From Archaeoglobaceae archaeon (GTDB lineage: Archaea > Halobacteriota > Archaeoglobi > Archaeoglobales > Archaeoglobaceae), in the NCBI GenBank assembly GCA_025057895.1, contig JANXEF010000002.1, positions 62,001 to 126,000 of the forward strand: a DNA stretch of 64,000 bases, in the 5' to 3' direction. Made by a program: the position numbers and the translations under genes. Below are positions 1 to 11,356 of this stretch, one piece after another; positions within the stretch are counted from its first letter, which is position 1; each line of letters begins with the position of its first letter. The notes below the pieces were generated by a model. That model was not told the origin of the DNA, did not search any database, and saw only the letters and a list, made by a program, of their open reading frames with translations.

Positions 1-176
1 CTAAGAGCTCCTTGCATTGCAGTATATGGATTCCCCTCATCTCGTGCAGCTTTTACAATCATCCCTCCACTCACTCTTGCAATGATCTCAGCTCCTGTTA
101 TGTCCGTTATCGTTATTATCGTGTTGTTGAAGGATGAATAGATATGTGCTATACCCCATCTGATCTTTTCAGGCAT
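1..176 (-). CDS. rps11: 30S ribosomal protein S11 (uS11), N-terminal part
   Basis: This is the first 58 codons of uS11, running off the left edge of the window. The translation opens [19 protein letters not shown] and continues through the typical TDITG and ARVSGGM segments. uS11 binds 16S rRNA in the platform of the small subunit. The ATG overlaps the 3' end of the S4 gene by 8 nt, so the two are probably translationally coupled in the S13-S4-S11 operon seen in many archaea. The rest of the gene lies outside the window. Confidence 0.95.
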   Translation of the reverse strand, partial: MPEKIRWGIAHIYSSFNNTIITITDITGAEIIARVSGGMIVKAARDEGNPYTAMQGAL

Positions 177-669
177 TACCTTTCACCCTTAACGCGACTT
201 TTGATTCGAGATCTTTGTGTACTATGTAACTCGGACATGTAACTTTCCTACCATCCACTTCTACATGTCCATGGACGATCACTTGTCTTGCCTGCTTTAT
301 AGTTTTTGCAAGTCCCTGACGATATACGATCGTCTGTAACCTTCTTTCAAGGAAATTCTCAACAGATAAGCCCAGAACATCATCAAGTGTTGAATTCTCT
401 GAAAGAATCCCAAATTTTTGCAGTCTTTTTGTCACAGCCTGGACTTTAGCTTTTGCGATTTCCCCTTCTTTTCCAGGAAGATTTATTTTTCCGAGTAATT
501 CTCTTGCAACTCTTCTATATTTTCTGAGTAAGTTTTGGAATCTCCAAAGCTCTCTTTTATTTCTCAATCCATATTTTATCACTAGCTGGGTATCTCTTTC
601 AAGCCTACTTCTATCCCAGGGACGTACAGGAGTTATGTAGCGTTTCCTGCCCCTCTTTGGATCACCCAT
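169..669 (-). CDS. rps4: 30S ribosomal protein S4 (uS4)
   Basis: The 166-residue product matches the archaeal form of uS4, a primary 16S rRNA-binding and assembly protein. The N-terminus ([19 protein letters not shown]) is characteristic, and an S4 RNA-binding domain follows at about residues 108-158 ([20 protein letters not shown]). An archaeal Shine-Dalgarno GGTGATC lies four bases before the ATG, which fixes the start. The gene sits 12 nt downstream of S13 and overlaps S11, as expected for one operon. Confidence 0.97.
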   Translation of the reverse strand: MGDPKRGRKRYITPVRPWDRSRLERDTQLVIKYGLRNKRELWRFQNLLRKYRRVARELLGKINLPGKEGEIAKAKVQAVTKRLQKFGILSENSTLDDVLGLSVENFLERRLQTIVYRQGLAKTIKQARQVIVHGHVEVDGRKVTCPSYIVHKDLESKVALRVKGNA

Positions 670-681
670 ATGAGATCACCT

Positions 682-1119
682 TTACTTTTTCTTCCTTATA
701 ACTCCTATAGTTCTACCCTTTCTTCCAGTTGATCTTGTCCTTTGACCCCTTACCTTCTTTCCCTTTGCGTGTCTTACGCCACGGTAGCACTTCATTTTAA
801 TCATTCTTTCAATGTCTAGCATTCTCGCGAACTCAACATCTTTTGATAATAAGTGTAAATTCTGTCCAGTAATAGGATCAAACCTTCTGTTTAACATCCA
901 AGATGGAATTTTTTCAATTTCTTCTTCGATCAGTTTTCTGAGCCTCTCTAAGTCTTCATCAGGAAGATATCCGAGTTTTCTCTTTCCTTCTAATCCTGCT
1001 GAGTTAACTATACTTCTTGCCATCCTTATACCTATACCTGGAATTCTTGTTAGAGCATGAACGACGTTTTTGTTCCCATCGAGATCAGTATCAGCTATTC
1101 TCACTATATGCTTGAACAT
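682..1119 (-). CDS. rps13: 30S ribosomal protein S13 (uS13)
   Basis: The 145-residue product is archaeal uS13, which sits in the head of the small subunit near the P-site tRNA and the S19 contact. The helix-hairpin-helix segment RIPGIGIRMA and the basic C-terminal tail (RGQRTRSTGRKGRT) are visible. A longer reading from an upstream TTG is possible. The ATG chosen here is preceded two bases away by GGTGATC and gives the usual family N-terminus (MFKHIVRIADTDLDG). It is the first gene of the visible S13-S4-S11 operon. Confidence 0.95.
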   Translation of the reverse strand: MFKHIVRIADTDLDGNKNVVHALTRIPGIGIRMARSIVNSAGLEGKRKLGYLPDEDLERLRKLIEEEIEKIPSWMLNRRFDPITGQNLHLLSKDVEFARMLDIERMIKMKCYRGVRHAKGKKVRGQRTRSTGRKGRTIGVIRKKK

Positions 1120-1151
1120 GTGATCACCGATATAAGGCAAAGTTCCTGGGA

Positions 1152-1166
1152 CGATATTTAAATATT
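1152..1166 (-). promoter_or_regulatory. Putative TATA box of the S13-S4-S11 operon
   Basis: On the minus strand an ATATTTAAATAT element lies about 40 nt upstream of the S13 ATG. It would place transcription start roughly 10-15 nt before the start codon, leaving a short leader with the GGTGATC site. The call rests on spacing and composition only. Confidence 0.5.
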
Positions 1167-1209
1167 TTGTGAATGGTTTATCAATTTCTGAAAAAAGAAT
1201 GGTAAATTT

Positions 1210-1791
1210 TTACATCATCCAGAGAACTTTTTTATCTGAATCTCTTCTTGGAGGTATCGGGGGTTTTTTTGCAGGATAACCCAATGGAATTACAGCTACG
1301 AGCTTTTTATCCTTTATTCCAAGTTCTTTGTTTATTTCTTCTTCCATGTACACAGGCCCTGTCATCCAACAGGTTCCAAGACCCAAGGCATGTGCGGATA
1401 GCAGTAAATTTTGTATTGAAGCACAAACGCTCTGTAAATCTGCAAAATCATCTCCAGTTGGTGTGTAGTAGACAAAGATAACGATTGGTGCATTTCCTAG
1501 GGTTTTAAAAAATTGCTCTGTGAGATCTATGACCTTTGGATTTCCTGCAAAGAACTTTTGAAGTCTTGGAAGGATTGAGTTATAGCTTTCTTTTATAACT
1601 TCTCTTAACTTCTGCATTCTCTCTCTATTGACAACTACAAAAAACCATTGCTGTCTATTCATCGCGGAAGGGGCCCACATGGCAAGCTCAAGAATCTTTT
1701 CTAACTTTTCTTTTTCAACAGGTTTGTCGATGAAAAATCTATGACTTCTCCTCTCTTTTATTATCTTTTCAAGACACTCGAAGCAATCCAT
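1210..1791 (-). CDS. Nitroreductase-family FMN-dependent oxidoreductase
   Basis: This 193-residue protein belongs to the nitroreductase fold, homodimeric flavoproteins that use NAD(P)H to reduce nitro, quinone or flavin substrates. Visible landmarks are the N-terminal RRSHRFF phosphate-binding stretch, the APSAMNRQQWFFVVV segment that lines the FMN site, and the C-terminal GYPAKKP motif. The central region IQNLLLSAHALGLGTCWM is also typical. The substrate cannot be told from sequence. The gene is divergent from the SAH-hydrolase-like gene across 48 bp with one AT-rich element, and its ATG is probably leaderless. Confidence 0.88.
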   Translation of the reverse strand: MDCFECLEKIIKERRSHRFFIDKPVEKEKLEKILELAMWAPSAMNRQQWFFVVVNRERMQKLREVIKESYNSILPRLQKFFAGNPKVIDLTEQFFKTLGNAPIVIFVYYTPTGDDFADLQSVCASIQNLLLSAHALGLGTCWMTGPVYMEEEINKELGIKDKKLVAVIPLGYPAKKPPIPPRRDSDKKVLWMM

Positions 1792-1839
1792 GGTAGGTAT
1801 AGGACAATAATTTAATAAATATTTCCTATAACAGAATCT

Positions 1840-2832
1840 ATGCTCTCAATGGAATGGTTTTATCAGAGAATGAAACTCTTGAAAAAATTTGCAAAAGATA
1901 TAGAAGTTGAAGAGGTTGCAATTTGCGTTCCATTAGAATTTAAAACAGCATGCATGATCTATGAGCTCTCAAAATATACCAAAGTTTTTCCAGTAAAACT
2001 CGATGAGTATTCGACAAAAAAAGAAGCTGTTAACTGGCTTGAAGAACTTGGGATAAAAATTGTCAGAAAAAGAGATGCTATAAAAGCTAGGTATTTTTTT
2101 GACTGCTCTGCAGTGTTATCAAGAATCGCTGAGAGAGCAGGGAAGGAGGAAATAAATGTTGTAGAGCTTACGAAGACTGGGGAAGAATACTTAAAGAGGA
2201 TGAGATGTAAGATTAAAGCCATTTCGGTTGACTCATCTAACTTAAAGGAAATAGAGAGTGTTCATGCGACATCTTTAGGTCTTCTCGAGGCACTTCTCAA
2301 ACTCAACATTTTTTTACCTGGAAAGAAGGTTAAGATCATTGGATTTGGAAAAGTTGGTCAGGGATGTGCAGATATACTGAGAAGAATTGGTTGTGAGGTT
2401 TTTGTTTGGGATAAAAAAGATGAAAAAAGAGTTAAAGCGACTTTTGCAGGTTATAAAGTTTCAAAAAATTGTAAAACAGATATTGTAGTCCTTTGTACAG
2501 ATTCCAAAGTAGATTTAGATTGTATTTCCGATGATGCAATTGTTGTGAACATGGGTGCAGAAAAATTTTATGCTAATGGCAGACTTTTAGAGGACTTTGG
2601 AATTCTCAAAACTTATGAGAAAGATGGAAAAAAATATCACCTTATGGTAGATGGTTATGCAGCAAATCTTGCAATTGGATATGGTACTCCTATTGAAGCA
2701 ATGGATATAACATTTTCTGCAGGTATACTCGCGCTTAACTATCTAAAAAAAGATTTCGATGGATTAATTCCATTACCGGAGGAAATAGAAGAAAAAATAA
2801 TCAAAAGTTTAGCTTCTTCAAAAATCTTTTGA
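1840..2832 (+). CDS. S-adenosylhomocysteine hydrolase-like NAD-binding protein, probably not catalytic
   Basis: The C-terminal half (residues about 150-310) resembles the NAD-binding domain of adenosylhomocysteinase: a Rossmann motif GFGKVGQGCADILRRIGCEV, then VNMGAEKF where the enzyme has a conserved His, then DGYAANLAIGYGTP matching the substrate-domain return segment. At 330 residues it is shorter than true SAH hydrolases (about 400-430). The catalytic Lys/Asp/Asn block before the Rossmann fold reads VDSSNLKEIES, so key residues look lost. It may be a regulatory or altered-function paralogue. Starts at 1840 and 1849 are both possible; a TATA-like element near 1815 favours a leaderless start. 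The 3' end overlaps the convergent hydrolase gene by 32 nt. Confidence 0.7.
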   Translation: MLSMEWFYQRMKLLKKFAKDIEVEEVAICVPLEFKTACMIYELSKYTKVFPVKLDEYSTKKEAVNWLEELGIKIVRKRDAIKARYFFDCSAVLSRIAERAGKEEINVVELTKTGEEYLKRMRCKIKAISVDSSNLKEIESVHATSLGLLEALLKLNIFLPGKKVKIIGFGKVGQGCADILRRIGCEVFVWDKKDEKRVKATFAGYKVSKNCKTDIVVLCTDSKVDLDCISDDAIVVNMGAEKFYANGRLLEDFGILKTYEKDGKKYHLMVDGYAANLAIGYGTPIEAMDITFSAGILALNYLKKDFDGLIPLPEEIEEKIIKSLASSKIF

Positions 2833-3544
2833 TGACTTCGTTCACTCTTTTTGGATTTTCGAGCATGACCATGTGACCTGAATTATCGATGATTTCGATC
2901 TCTGCTCCAAATTCTGCGAAAAATCTTGAATACTTCACTGGAGTTAGTAAATCTTTCTCTCCAACAATTGCTAAGGTTGGAATTTCAAATCTAAGTTTTC
3001 CAACCTTAAAATCTTCGATTATATCGAATCTGTTGCAAATATTAAGATCTCTTAAGAGAATCTGCACTCTATCCTTGAAAATTTTTTTAAAATCCTTCAA
3101 GAGTTCTTTTTTTGCAAAGGCTAAATCTAAAAGAAAATTAACAGCCTCATCAGTATTTTTCGAGAGTTCTTCAAGAATTTTTGGAAATACCTTAAGTCTA
3201 GCTCCAGTTCCGATCAATATTAGAGCTCTGACCAAATCTCTATGCTTTAGATAAATCATCTGAGCTATTGCACCTCCTAGACTATGACCAGCTATTATAC
3301 CTTTTCCAGATGTTTTTTTAACAACTTGAACAACGAATTTAGCATAATCCTCAACACTATCGATCTCTGCTCCATCACTATCCCCATGATTTGGAAGATC
3401 AATCGCATAACCTCCAATCTCTTCAAGCTGCCCAATCCACAAAGTTGAATCACAACCAGAGCCATGGATGTAAAAAAGAGGTAGGTTCGATTTCTTTAAG
3501 ACTGAAATATTTATCTTTTCAACTTCAATCTTGATTCTTTCCAT
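2801..3544 (-). CDS. Alpha/beta-fold hydrolase
   Basis: This 247-residue single-domain alpha/beta hydrolase shows the nucleophile elbow GHSLGG, the acid in VGEKDLLTPV and the catalytic His in NSGHMVMLENP. The oxyanion-hole region YIHGSGCDSTLW near residue 25 is also in place. Such enzymes cleave esters, lactones or C-C bonds; the substrate is unknown. Its ATG lies only 2 nt after the Orc1 stop on the same strand, so it is probably co-transcribed and translationally coupled with orc1. No functional link to replication is evident. Confidence 0.88.
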   Translation of the reverse strand: MERIKIEVEKINISVLKKSNLPLFYIHGSGCDSTLWIGQLEEIGGYAIDLPNHGDSDGAEIDSVEDYAKFVVQVVKKTSGKGIIAGHSLGGAIAQMIYLKHRDLVRALILIGTGARLKVFPKILEELSKNTDEAVNFLLDLAFAKKELLKDFKKIFKDRVQILLRDLNICNRFDIIEDFKVGKLRFEIPTLAIVGEKDLLTPVKYSRFFAEFGAEIEIIDNSGHMVMLENPKRVNEVIKRFLKKLNF

Positions 3545-3546
3545 AT

Positions 3547-4776
3547 TTAAGTCTCAAAAATACCAAGTTTCAAGATTTTTCTAGTCTCCTCTTCATATTT
3601 CTTAAGTTCTTGTAGTCTGTAATCTTCTTCTAGAGCTTTCTTTAGTGCCTCGACATCTGAATCTATCTTCATCTCTCTTGTTCTACCGTATCTGCCCTTT
3701 GAGATTACGATTGAATTTATTATCCCTAAAGAATCGAGTTCTGAAAGAAGATCACTCACCCTACGCTGAGTCAATGCTTCAACGCTTATTTTTGAGCAAA
3801 GCCTTTTGTAAACGCAATAAACTTCCCCAGTTGTGAACTTCTCCATGTTTTCTGCGAGTAAAGTCATACTATACAATAAAATTTTTGTTTGAAGTGGTAA
3901 AGTTCGAACAGTTTCGAGCATGTAGTCGGTTTCTATCTTTTTTACAGCTTTTCTCACGTGTTTTATTCTTACTTTGTTATCTCCTTCTCTCTCGGCAATC
4001 TCTGCACTTACTCGTAGCAAATCAAGAGCTTTTCTCGCATCTCCATGTTCTTGAGCTGCAATTGCAGAACAAAGCTGAATTACTCCATCTTCTAGAACTC
4101 CATCATTGAAAGCTATTTTGGTTCTTTGTCTGAGAATATCTTCGAGCTGTTCCGCATTGTATGGGGGAAAAACAAGTTCTTCTTCACTCAGTGAGCTTAA
4201 AACTCTCGCGTCAAGAAAGTTCTTGAACTTTAGGTTATTTGAAATACCTATTAGACAAATTCTTGCATTCGATAAATCTGCATTAATTCTTGTAAGACTA
4301 TAAAGTGCTTCTTCTGCTCTTTTAACTAGTTTATCGATTTCGTCGAGTACGATTACCATTTTTGCTCCTTTGCTTTCTACAGTACTTTTAACTTCTTCAT
4401 AAACTTGATCTGTAGGCCAACCAGTCATAGGAACATTTCTTCCGAGTTTTCTGGCAATAGTTGCTAAAACACGGTAAGCTGTGTCTATTATTTCACAGTT
4501 AAGATACTGGACGACTACTCTTGCGTCCACTTTTTTGCTGACTTCTTCGAGGTTTTTCATTACTAGTTTAACAGTAGCAGTCTTTCCTGTACCGGTTTTA
4601 CCATATATAAAAATGTTTGATGGAGTACCCCCTTTCAGTAATGGGGAGAGAAGTTCTACGAGCTGTTTTATCTGTTCCTCCCTGTGGGGGAGGTTCTCAG
4701 GGGTATAACTATGCCTCAGAACATCTCTATTTTTAAAGATACATACTGAGCTTAAAAAGTTGTCGAATATATTCAT
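3547..4776 (-). CDS. orc1: Orc1/Cdc6 replication initiator
   Basis: The 409-residue product is an archaeal Orc1/Cdc6 AAA+ protein that binds replication origins and helps load MCM. Walker A is GKTGTGKTATVK, Walker B is VIVLDEIDKL, and a sensor-like ISNNLKF follows. The C-terminal third is the winged-helix DNA-binding domain (about residues 310-409). The listed ATG is preceded by GGTGATA at good spacing and gives the usual N-terminus (MNIFDNFLS). An upstream in-frame start 18 codons earlier is less likely. The flanking non-coding DNA is only 110 bp, with no repeated ORB-like boxes, so this is not obviously an origin. Confidence 0.95.
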   Translation of the reverse strand: MNIFDNFLSSVCIFKNRDVLRHSYTPENLPHREEQIKQLVELLSPLLKGGTPSNIFIYGKTGTGKTATVKLVMKNLEEVSKKVDARVVVQYLNCEIIDTAYRVLATIARKLGRNVPMTGWPTDQVYEEVKSTVESKGAKMVIVLDEIDKLVKRAEEALYSLTRINADLSNARICLIGISNNLKFKNFLDARVLSSLSEEELVFPPYNAEQLEDILRQRTKIAFNDGVLEDGVIQLCSAIAAQEHGDARKALDLLRVSAEIAEREGDNKVRIKHVRKAVKKIETDYMLETVRTLPLQTKILLYSMTLLAENMEKFTTGEVYCVYKRLCSKISVEALTQRRVSDLLSELDSLGIINSIVISKGRYGRTREMKIDSDVEALKKALEEDYRLQELKKYEEETRKILKLGIFET

Positions 4777-4850
4777 TTTATCACCTTCATTTTCATGCAT
4801 CTCCTCGTTTATAGCTTTTTCGATTTTCAATCTTTTTTATTTATGTTTTA

Positions 4851-4866
4851 ATGGTATTCTTACCAT
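4851..4866. promoter_or_regulatory. Perfect inverted repeat upstream of orc1
   Basis: The sequence ATGGTA-TTCT-TACCAT is a perfect 6-bp inverted repeat with a 4-nt spacer. It sits about 75 nt upstream of the orc1 ATG, directly next to an AT-rich TATA-like stretch (about 4837-4847). It could be an operator or a weak terminator for the upstream gene. No function is proven. Confidence 0.35.
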
Positions 4867-4886
4867 GATGAGTTTTTTCGAGGTTA

Positions 4887-6467
4887 TTATTCCACCATGA
4901 AAAACAATTCTGCGTTTTCGATATAGTTCTTTAGATCTTCTAACTTACTAAAAGGTCTTCTTTTTGCAATTTCAACAGCTTTAGCTCCAATAAGAGCTTC
5001 TAATTGCTCCAATTTAGCTCTGTTAATGTTAAGTGGTGTTTCTACTGCAGTAACACTCCGATAACCGTAGTCTACAACTCTTGCATCTATGAAGATACCT
5101 TTACTGTATCGTCCAATGAGTCCTACCAGTATTGGATAGGTCGCGATTTGTCTTGCAAAACTTATTTTTCCCTCTACTTCTACCATAAGATTTGTTATTT
5201 TTCTACCTTTTGGAAGAATTTTTCTGAGCATTTTGTTGTCTATCTCTTCCCTAACACGGTTTTTAAAAGTATAAAAATATTTTTTGTGCTTTATTAGTCT
5301 GCTATATCCTTCTCTCTCCATCGGAGTTCCAGAGAAAATTTTTACTTGTCTTATGTTTATCCTTCTCAGAAGTAGACCTCTTTCTAGTACTTCTCTAAGA
5401 AATTCGAAATTTTTTTCGAAAGTCTCTTTTGTTTCTCCTTTTAGACCGATAACAAAGTTTATTCCAGGTAGAAAGACTGGTAAACCATTATAACTAATTG
5501 TTTTACCATATTTGTTCATGATTTCTATCGCTTTCATGACTTCTTCTGGGTTTGCACAGAGAGTGTTCTTTTTCACAACTCTTTCGTCTGCACTTTCCAT
5601 ACCAAAGGCAGCAACGTTTCCAGGCGTCTGATAAATGGAAATTACCTTTATGATTTCCTTTGATTCTTCAGGATATTCTGTAATTGTTTTTGGATTTACA
5701 TTGTCTAGGTGGAGTGTTTTTATCTTCGGACAAGAATTCCAAATTGCACGATGGAAATTTTTAATAGCTTCAACGTTAGGTTTGGGGAAATCGTAGCTGA
5801 AATCCGCTAGATATGTGAAAAAATCTGTTTGCTTACCAATACGAAAATGTCTAACACCAGCATCATATAGTGCCTTTATTTCTGAAACAACGTTCTCTGG
5901 ATTGCGAACAAAAAATTTCTGGAATCTTTCAATGCAAAAGGAGCATTTTGACCAATAGCAGCCCCTATATGTTTCTATTTCGCAGATAACATTTGGAAAC
6001 CATGGATGTTGAGTTACGATTTCGGAGCCAATGATGAGAAGTTTGTCAAATTCGAATTTAACACCAAGAGTTTCGCATAGTACTCTTTCGAATGGAAATT
6101 TGAGAACTTCGATCGAACTGTCTTCTAGAGCTGATATCTCTTTTTTACTCAATTCAAGATAAATTGGTCCAACGAGAATGTTTTTCTTTGCTAGATTTAG
6201 GGAAAATATCTCTTTTTTACTCAATGGTTTACCTCCGAGGTAATTTCCAGGAACTGCAATACCAGCGATTATGAAGAGAAATTCAAAATCTTTAACTTTT
6301 CTTTTTATATCTGGTCTTTCTCTAAATGAATCGATCGTCGTGTATAGTGCACTTATCTTGGCCTCTTTTAGTACACCACTAATAAATCGAGGATATGGAG
6401 ATATGAATGGAGGTACACCCAGACAAGATGGTTCATCAACATATCCGTCGAGTATTAGAGCTTTCAT
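4887..6467 (-). CDS. Radical SAM protein with C-terminal helix-hairpin-helix domain
   Basis: The 526-residue protein has an N-terminal domain of about 170 residues, a radical SAM core at about 185-420 and a C-terminal helix-hairpin-helix segment (PLNINRAKLEQLEALIG near residue 480). The cluster motif reads RGCYWSKCSFC, giving a CX4CX2C spacing instead of the usual CX3CX2C; the codons were checked. The HhH end suggests nucleic-acid contact. The reaction is unknown. The last 4 nt of the nucleotidyltransferase gene upstream overlap its ATG, so the pair is an operon. Confidence 0.85.
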   Translation of the reverse strand: MKALILDGYVDEPSCLGVPPFISPYPRFISGVLKEAKISALYTTIDSFRERPDIKRKVKDFEFLFIIAGIAVPGNYLGGKPLSKKEIFSLNLAKKNILVGPIYLELSKKEISALEDSSIEVLKFPFERVLCETLGVKFEFDKLLIIGSEIVTQHPWFPNVICEIETYRGCYWSKCSFCIERFQKFFVRNPENVVSEIKALYDAGVRHFRIGKQTDFFTYLADFSYDFPKPNVEAIKNFHRAIWNSCPKIKTLHLDNVNPKTITEYPEESKEIIKVISIYQTPGNVAAFGMESADERVVKKNTLCANPEEVMKAIEIMNKYGKTISYNGLPVFLPGINFVIGLKGETKETFEKNFEFLREVLERGLLLRRINIRQVKIFSGTPMEREGYSRLIKHKKYFYTFKNRVREEIDNKMLRKILPKGRKITNLMVEVEGKISFARQIATYPILVGLIGRYSKGIFIDARVVDYGYRSVTAVETPLNINRAKLEQLEALIGAKAVEIAKRRPFSKLEDLKNYIENAELFFMVE

Positions 6468-7462
6468 CCTCCTTGTATTTTTGCATTTCCTCCTATTATC
6501 GAACCGACAAGCTGTATATTTCTGATCTCACATTTATCGTCCACAATGCTTCTCCAGAGCTTTACATTAGAAAGACTCGTCCTCTCAAAAACTATGCTCT
6601 CACTAACATCTGAAGATTCAATTCTGCATTGATTTCCGATAAAGGCATAGGGACCAATTATACTTCTTCCAGTGATTTTTGCACCTCTCCCAACGACTAC
6701 AGGTTCAATTATCTTAGCAGATCTCTCGATCTCTGCGGATCTGTCGACGTAGTGGTCGGTATAACTCTTGAAAGCTTCAATGTAAGAATCGGCGTTTCCA
6801 ACATCATACCAGATCCCATTGAATTTTTGTCCGTAAACTTCCTCCCTCTCGCAAAGAAAACTTATGAAATCTCCCAAGTTATCACTTCTCTTCATACCTG
6901 CGACATATTCCAGGAGAATTTCGACACTTTTTTTTGGTAGGAAATAAACACCAATACCTATAAGTGATGAAGGTGGTTTTTCAGGTTTTTCATAGAATCT
7001 AATCACTTTATCTCCTTCCATTTCTGCAACTCCATACCTTTTAGCGAGCTCTAAATCACCAACATCGTAGAGGGCAACAAAAGGCCTTCTCTTTTCCACA
7101 AACTTATTGTAAAGCTCTTTTAAAGAGAATGAAAAAACATTGTCTCCAGCTACTACGAGTAAATCGTCTTTGATCTCCTTTGCAATCTCTGCTAGAGCTT
7201 TTACAGCTCCAAGCTTCTCTTCTTCACTTTTGGTGTTCTCGGCTATTACTTCCACTTTTTTACCTCTTGCCCACTCTCTAAAATCATCTTCAAACCTTTT
7301 GTTTGTGGAAAGAACTACAGAAAGTTCAAGGTCAATCACTTTTTCATAAATGAGATCTATTATTTTTTTACTTCCAATTGGAAGTAAAGGTTTTGCCCTT
7401 GTTTTTGTTATAGGCCACAATCTCGTCGCATATCCTCCTGCCATTATCACAGCTCTCATCAT
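6464..7462 (-). CDS. Sugar-phosphate nucleotidyltransferase with left-handed beta-helix tail
   Basis: The N-terminal two thirds carry the nucleotidyltransferase signature AGGYATRLWPITKTRAKPLL, with a later VAGDNVFSF metal-site segment. The C-terminal part from about residue 245 has hexapeptide-type repeats (VVVGRGAKITGRSIIGPYAF) of a left-handed beta-helix. Enzymes of this type make NDP-glucose or GDP-mannose from NTP and a sugar 1-phosphate, and the product would feed surface glycan or N-glycan synthesis. Substrate and base specificity cannot be read. Two adjacent ATG codons (7462 and 7459) are possible starts. It overlaps the radical SAM gene by 4 nt. Confidence 0.9.
   Translation of the reverse strand: MMRAVIMAGGYATRLWPITKTRAKPLLPIGSKKIIDLIYEKVIDLELSVVLSTNKRFEDDFREWARGKKVEVIAENTKSEEEKLGAVKALAEIAKEIKDDLLVVAGDNVFSFSLKELYNKFVEKRRPFVALYDVGDLELAKRYGVAEMEGDKVIRFYEKPEKPPSSLIGIGVYFLPKKSVEILLEYVAGMKRSDNLGDFISFLCEREEVYGQKFNGIWYDVGNADSYIEAFKSYTDHYVDRSAEIERSAKIIEPVVVGRGAKITGRSIIGPYAFIGNQCRIESSDVSESIVFERTSLSNVKLWRSIVDDKCEIRNIQLVGSIIGGNAKIQGG
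7367..7388. repeat. 22-bp perfect palindrome inside the nucleotidyltransferase gene
   Basis: Eleven-base arms (TTTACTTCCAA and its complement) meet without a spacer, across the codons for the LPIGSKK part of the active-site signature. It may simply reflect codon choice in a conserved segment. Confidence 0.6.
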
Positions 7463-7562
7463 AGCAGATTCTTTGTTTAAAAATAAAAGCTTGTCGGAAA
7501 AGTTGGAAGAGAGAAATCAAAAATATAACATGAGCTAGCAAACTCAAAAGAAAGGAACATAA

Positions 7563-10280
<2,718 letters not shown>

Positions 10281-10284
<4 letters not shown>

Positions 10285-11054
10285 TTCTTTTCTCTTCGAT
10301 GTTTTTATATGAATACTCAACCGAGATGATCGCAAAAGCAGTTGAGCTTGCAGGATGCGACGGAGTCGAGTTTTGGATAGAAACACCTCACTTCTGGGTT
10401 GACAGAGATATTAAAAAGCTTCGATACTTCTCTGACTTCGAAATCGCTCTCCATGCACCAGTTTTGGATCTTAATCCAGTCTCTGTTAACAAATCGATTA
10501 GTGATCTAAGTTTAAAAGAGACCCTCTATACGATCTCTCTTTGTAAGAAAATCAACGGGTCTCTCGTTACAATTCATTCTGGAAAAAGAACTGCACTGCG
10601 AGAGCCTGTTTTGGCAGACTATGAATCTCTTCACAAGTATCTTCGAATCTCTTCTAGTTTTTCGAAAATTAAGAGAGTTCGTCTATCTTTAGAAAATTCA
10701 GAAAAAAGAATTAATAGTCTTTGTAAGACTGCTGAAGAACTGAGAAAATTTGTGGAGATCTATGATCTCAAAATAACCTATGATATAAAGCATTCAAACT
10801 ACGACGATAGTTTCTATGATCTTTTAAATCGAATTTGCAACGTTCATGTCAGTGGAGATGGTGGTGGGAAACATGTTAGAGCGAGCAATAGTGAGAAGGT
10901 TACTGCAATTCTAAAAGAGCTTTCAGAACTTGGCTATGATGGTATATTAACTATCGAACTCGATGATCTTGGGATTGGTAGCCTAGATTTCAGAAAAAAA
11001 GTTGAAATTTTGAGAGAAGAGACGCTATTTTTGAGGAAAATATTTTCAAGGTGA
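10281..11054 (+). CDS. Xylose isomerase-like TIM-barrel protein (sugar phosphate isomerase/AP endonuclease 2 family)
   Basis: The 257-residue protein looks like a TIM barrel of the AP endonuclease 2/sugar isomerase superfamily. Metal-ligand type positions are seen in LHAPVLDLN, VTIHSGK, LSLENSEK, TYDIKHSN, NVHVSGDGG and LTIELDD, each at the end of a predicted beta strand. Members bind two or three divalent metals and act on sugars or abasic DNA. It starts within the ATGA that ends the DUF460 gene, so RIO2-DUF460-TIM barrel form one transcription unit. The substrate is unknown; the link to nucleic-acid genes makes an endonuclease role possible but unproven. Confidence 0.78.
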
Positions 11055-11143
11055 AGTCAACGACCTCTCATTAAAAAATTTGTTATCAATTTTACTGAAT
11101 TTTCTTCGTAAATATTTTTAAAGAGCAAGGCTTTGAAGTTTTG

Positions 11144-11356
11144 ATGATCGTAAAACTCATTCTTTACGGTCTGAAATGTAAGAGTTGTATAAGCGCTGTT
11201 ATAAAGACTTTGGAAGAGAATGGAGCAATTGTAAGAGAAATTGGCTTAAAAGAAGCAGAAATTGAGCTATTTAACGATGATAAAAAAATTGAAAAAATAA
11301 TAGATGAAATAAGGGAACTCGGATATGAAGCAAAAATTGCTGAGATTCAGCGTTGA
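11144..11356 (+). CDS. Small heavy-metal-associated (HMA) domain protein
   Basis: The 70-residue product is a single ferredoxin-like HMA domain with the metal-binding CXXC in GLKCKSCISAV and a final IRELGYEAKI strand. Proteins like this act as copper or other soft-metal chaperones, or as sensors. The ATG at 11144 follows an alternative TTG start at 11141. The 3' end overlaps the convergent DUF2148 gene by 10 nt. No P-type ATPase lies nearby in this window. Confidence 0.8.
   Translation: MIVKLILYGLKCKSCISAVIKTLEENGAIVREIGLKEAEIELFNDDKKIEKIIDEIRELGYEAKIAEIQR

Noticed and set aside
812-1060. Open frame opposite the S13 gene
   Set aside because: Antisense shadow of a ribosomal protein gene; its translation is Ser/Leu-rich with no family features. 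Many similar frames were dropped for the same reason.
4777-4886. Replication origin beside orc1
   Set aside because: Only 110 bp of non-coding DNA, with one small inverted repeat and no set of repeated origin boxes or long AT-rich unwinding region.
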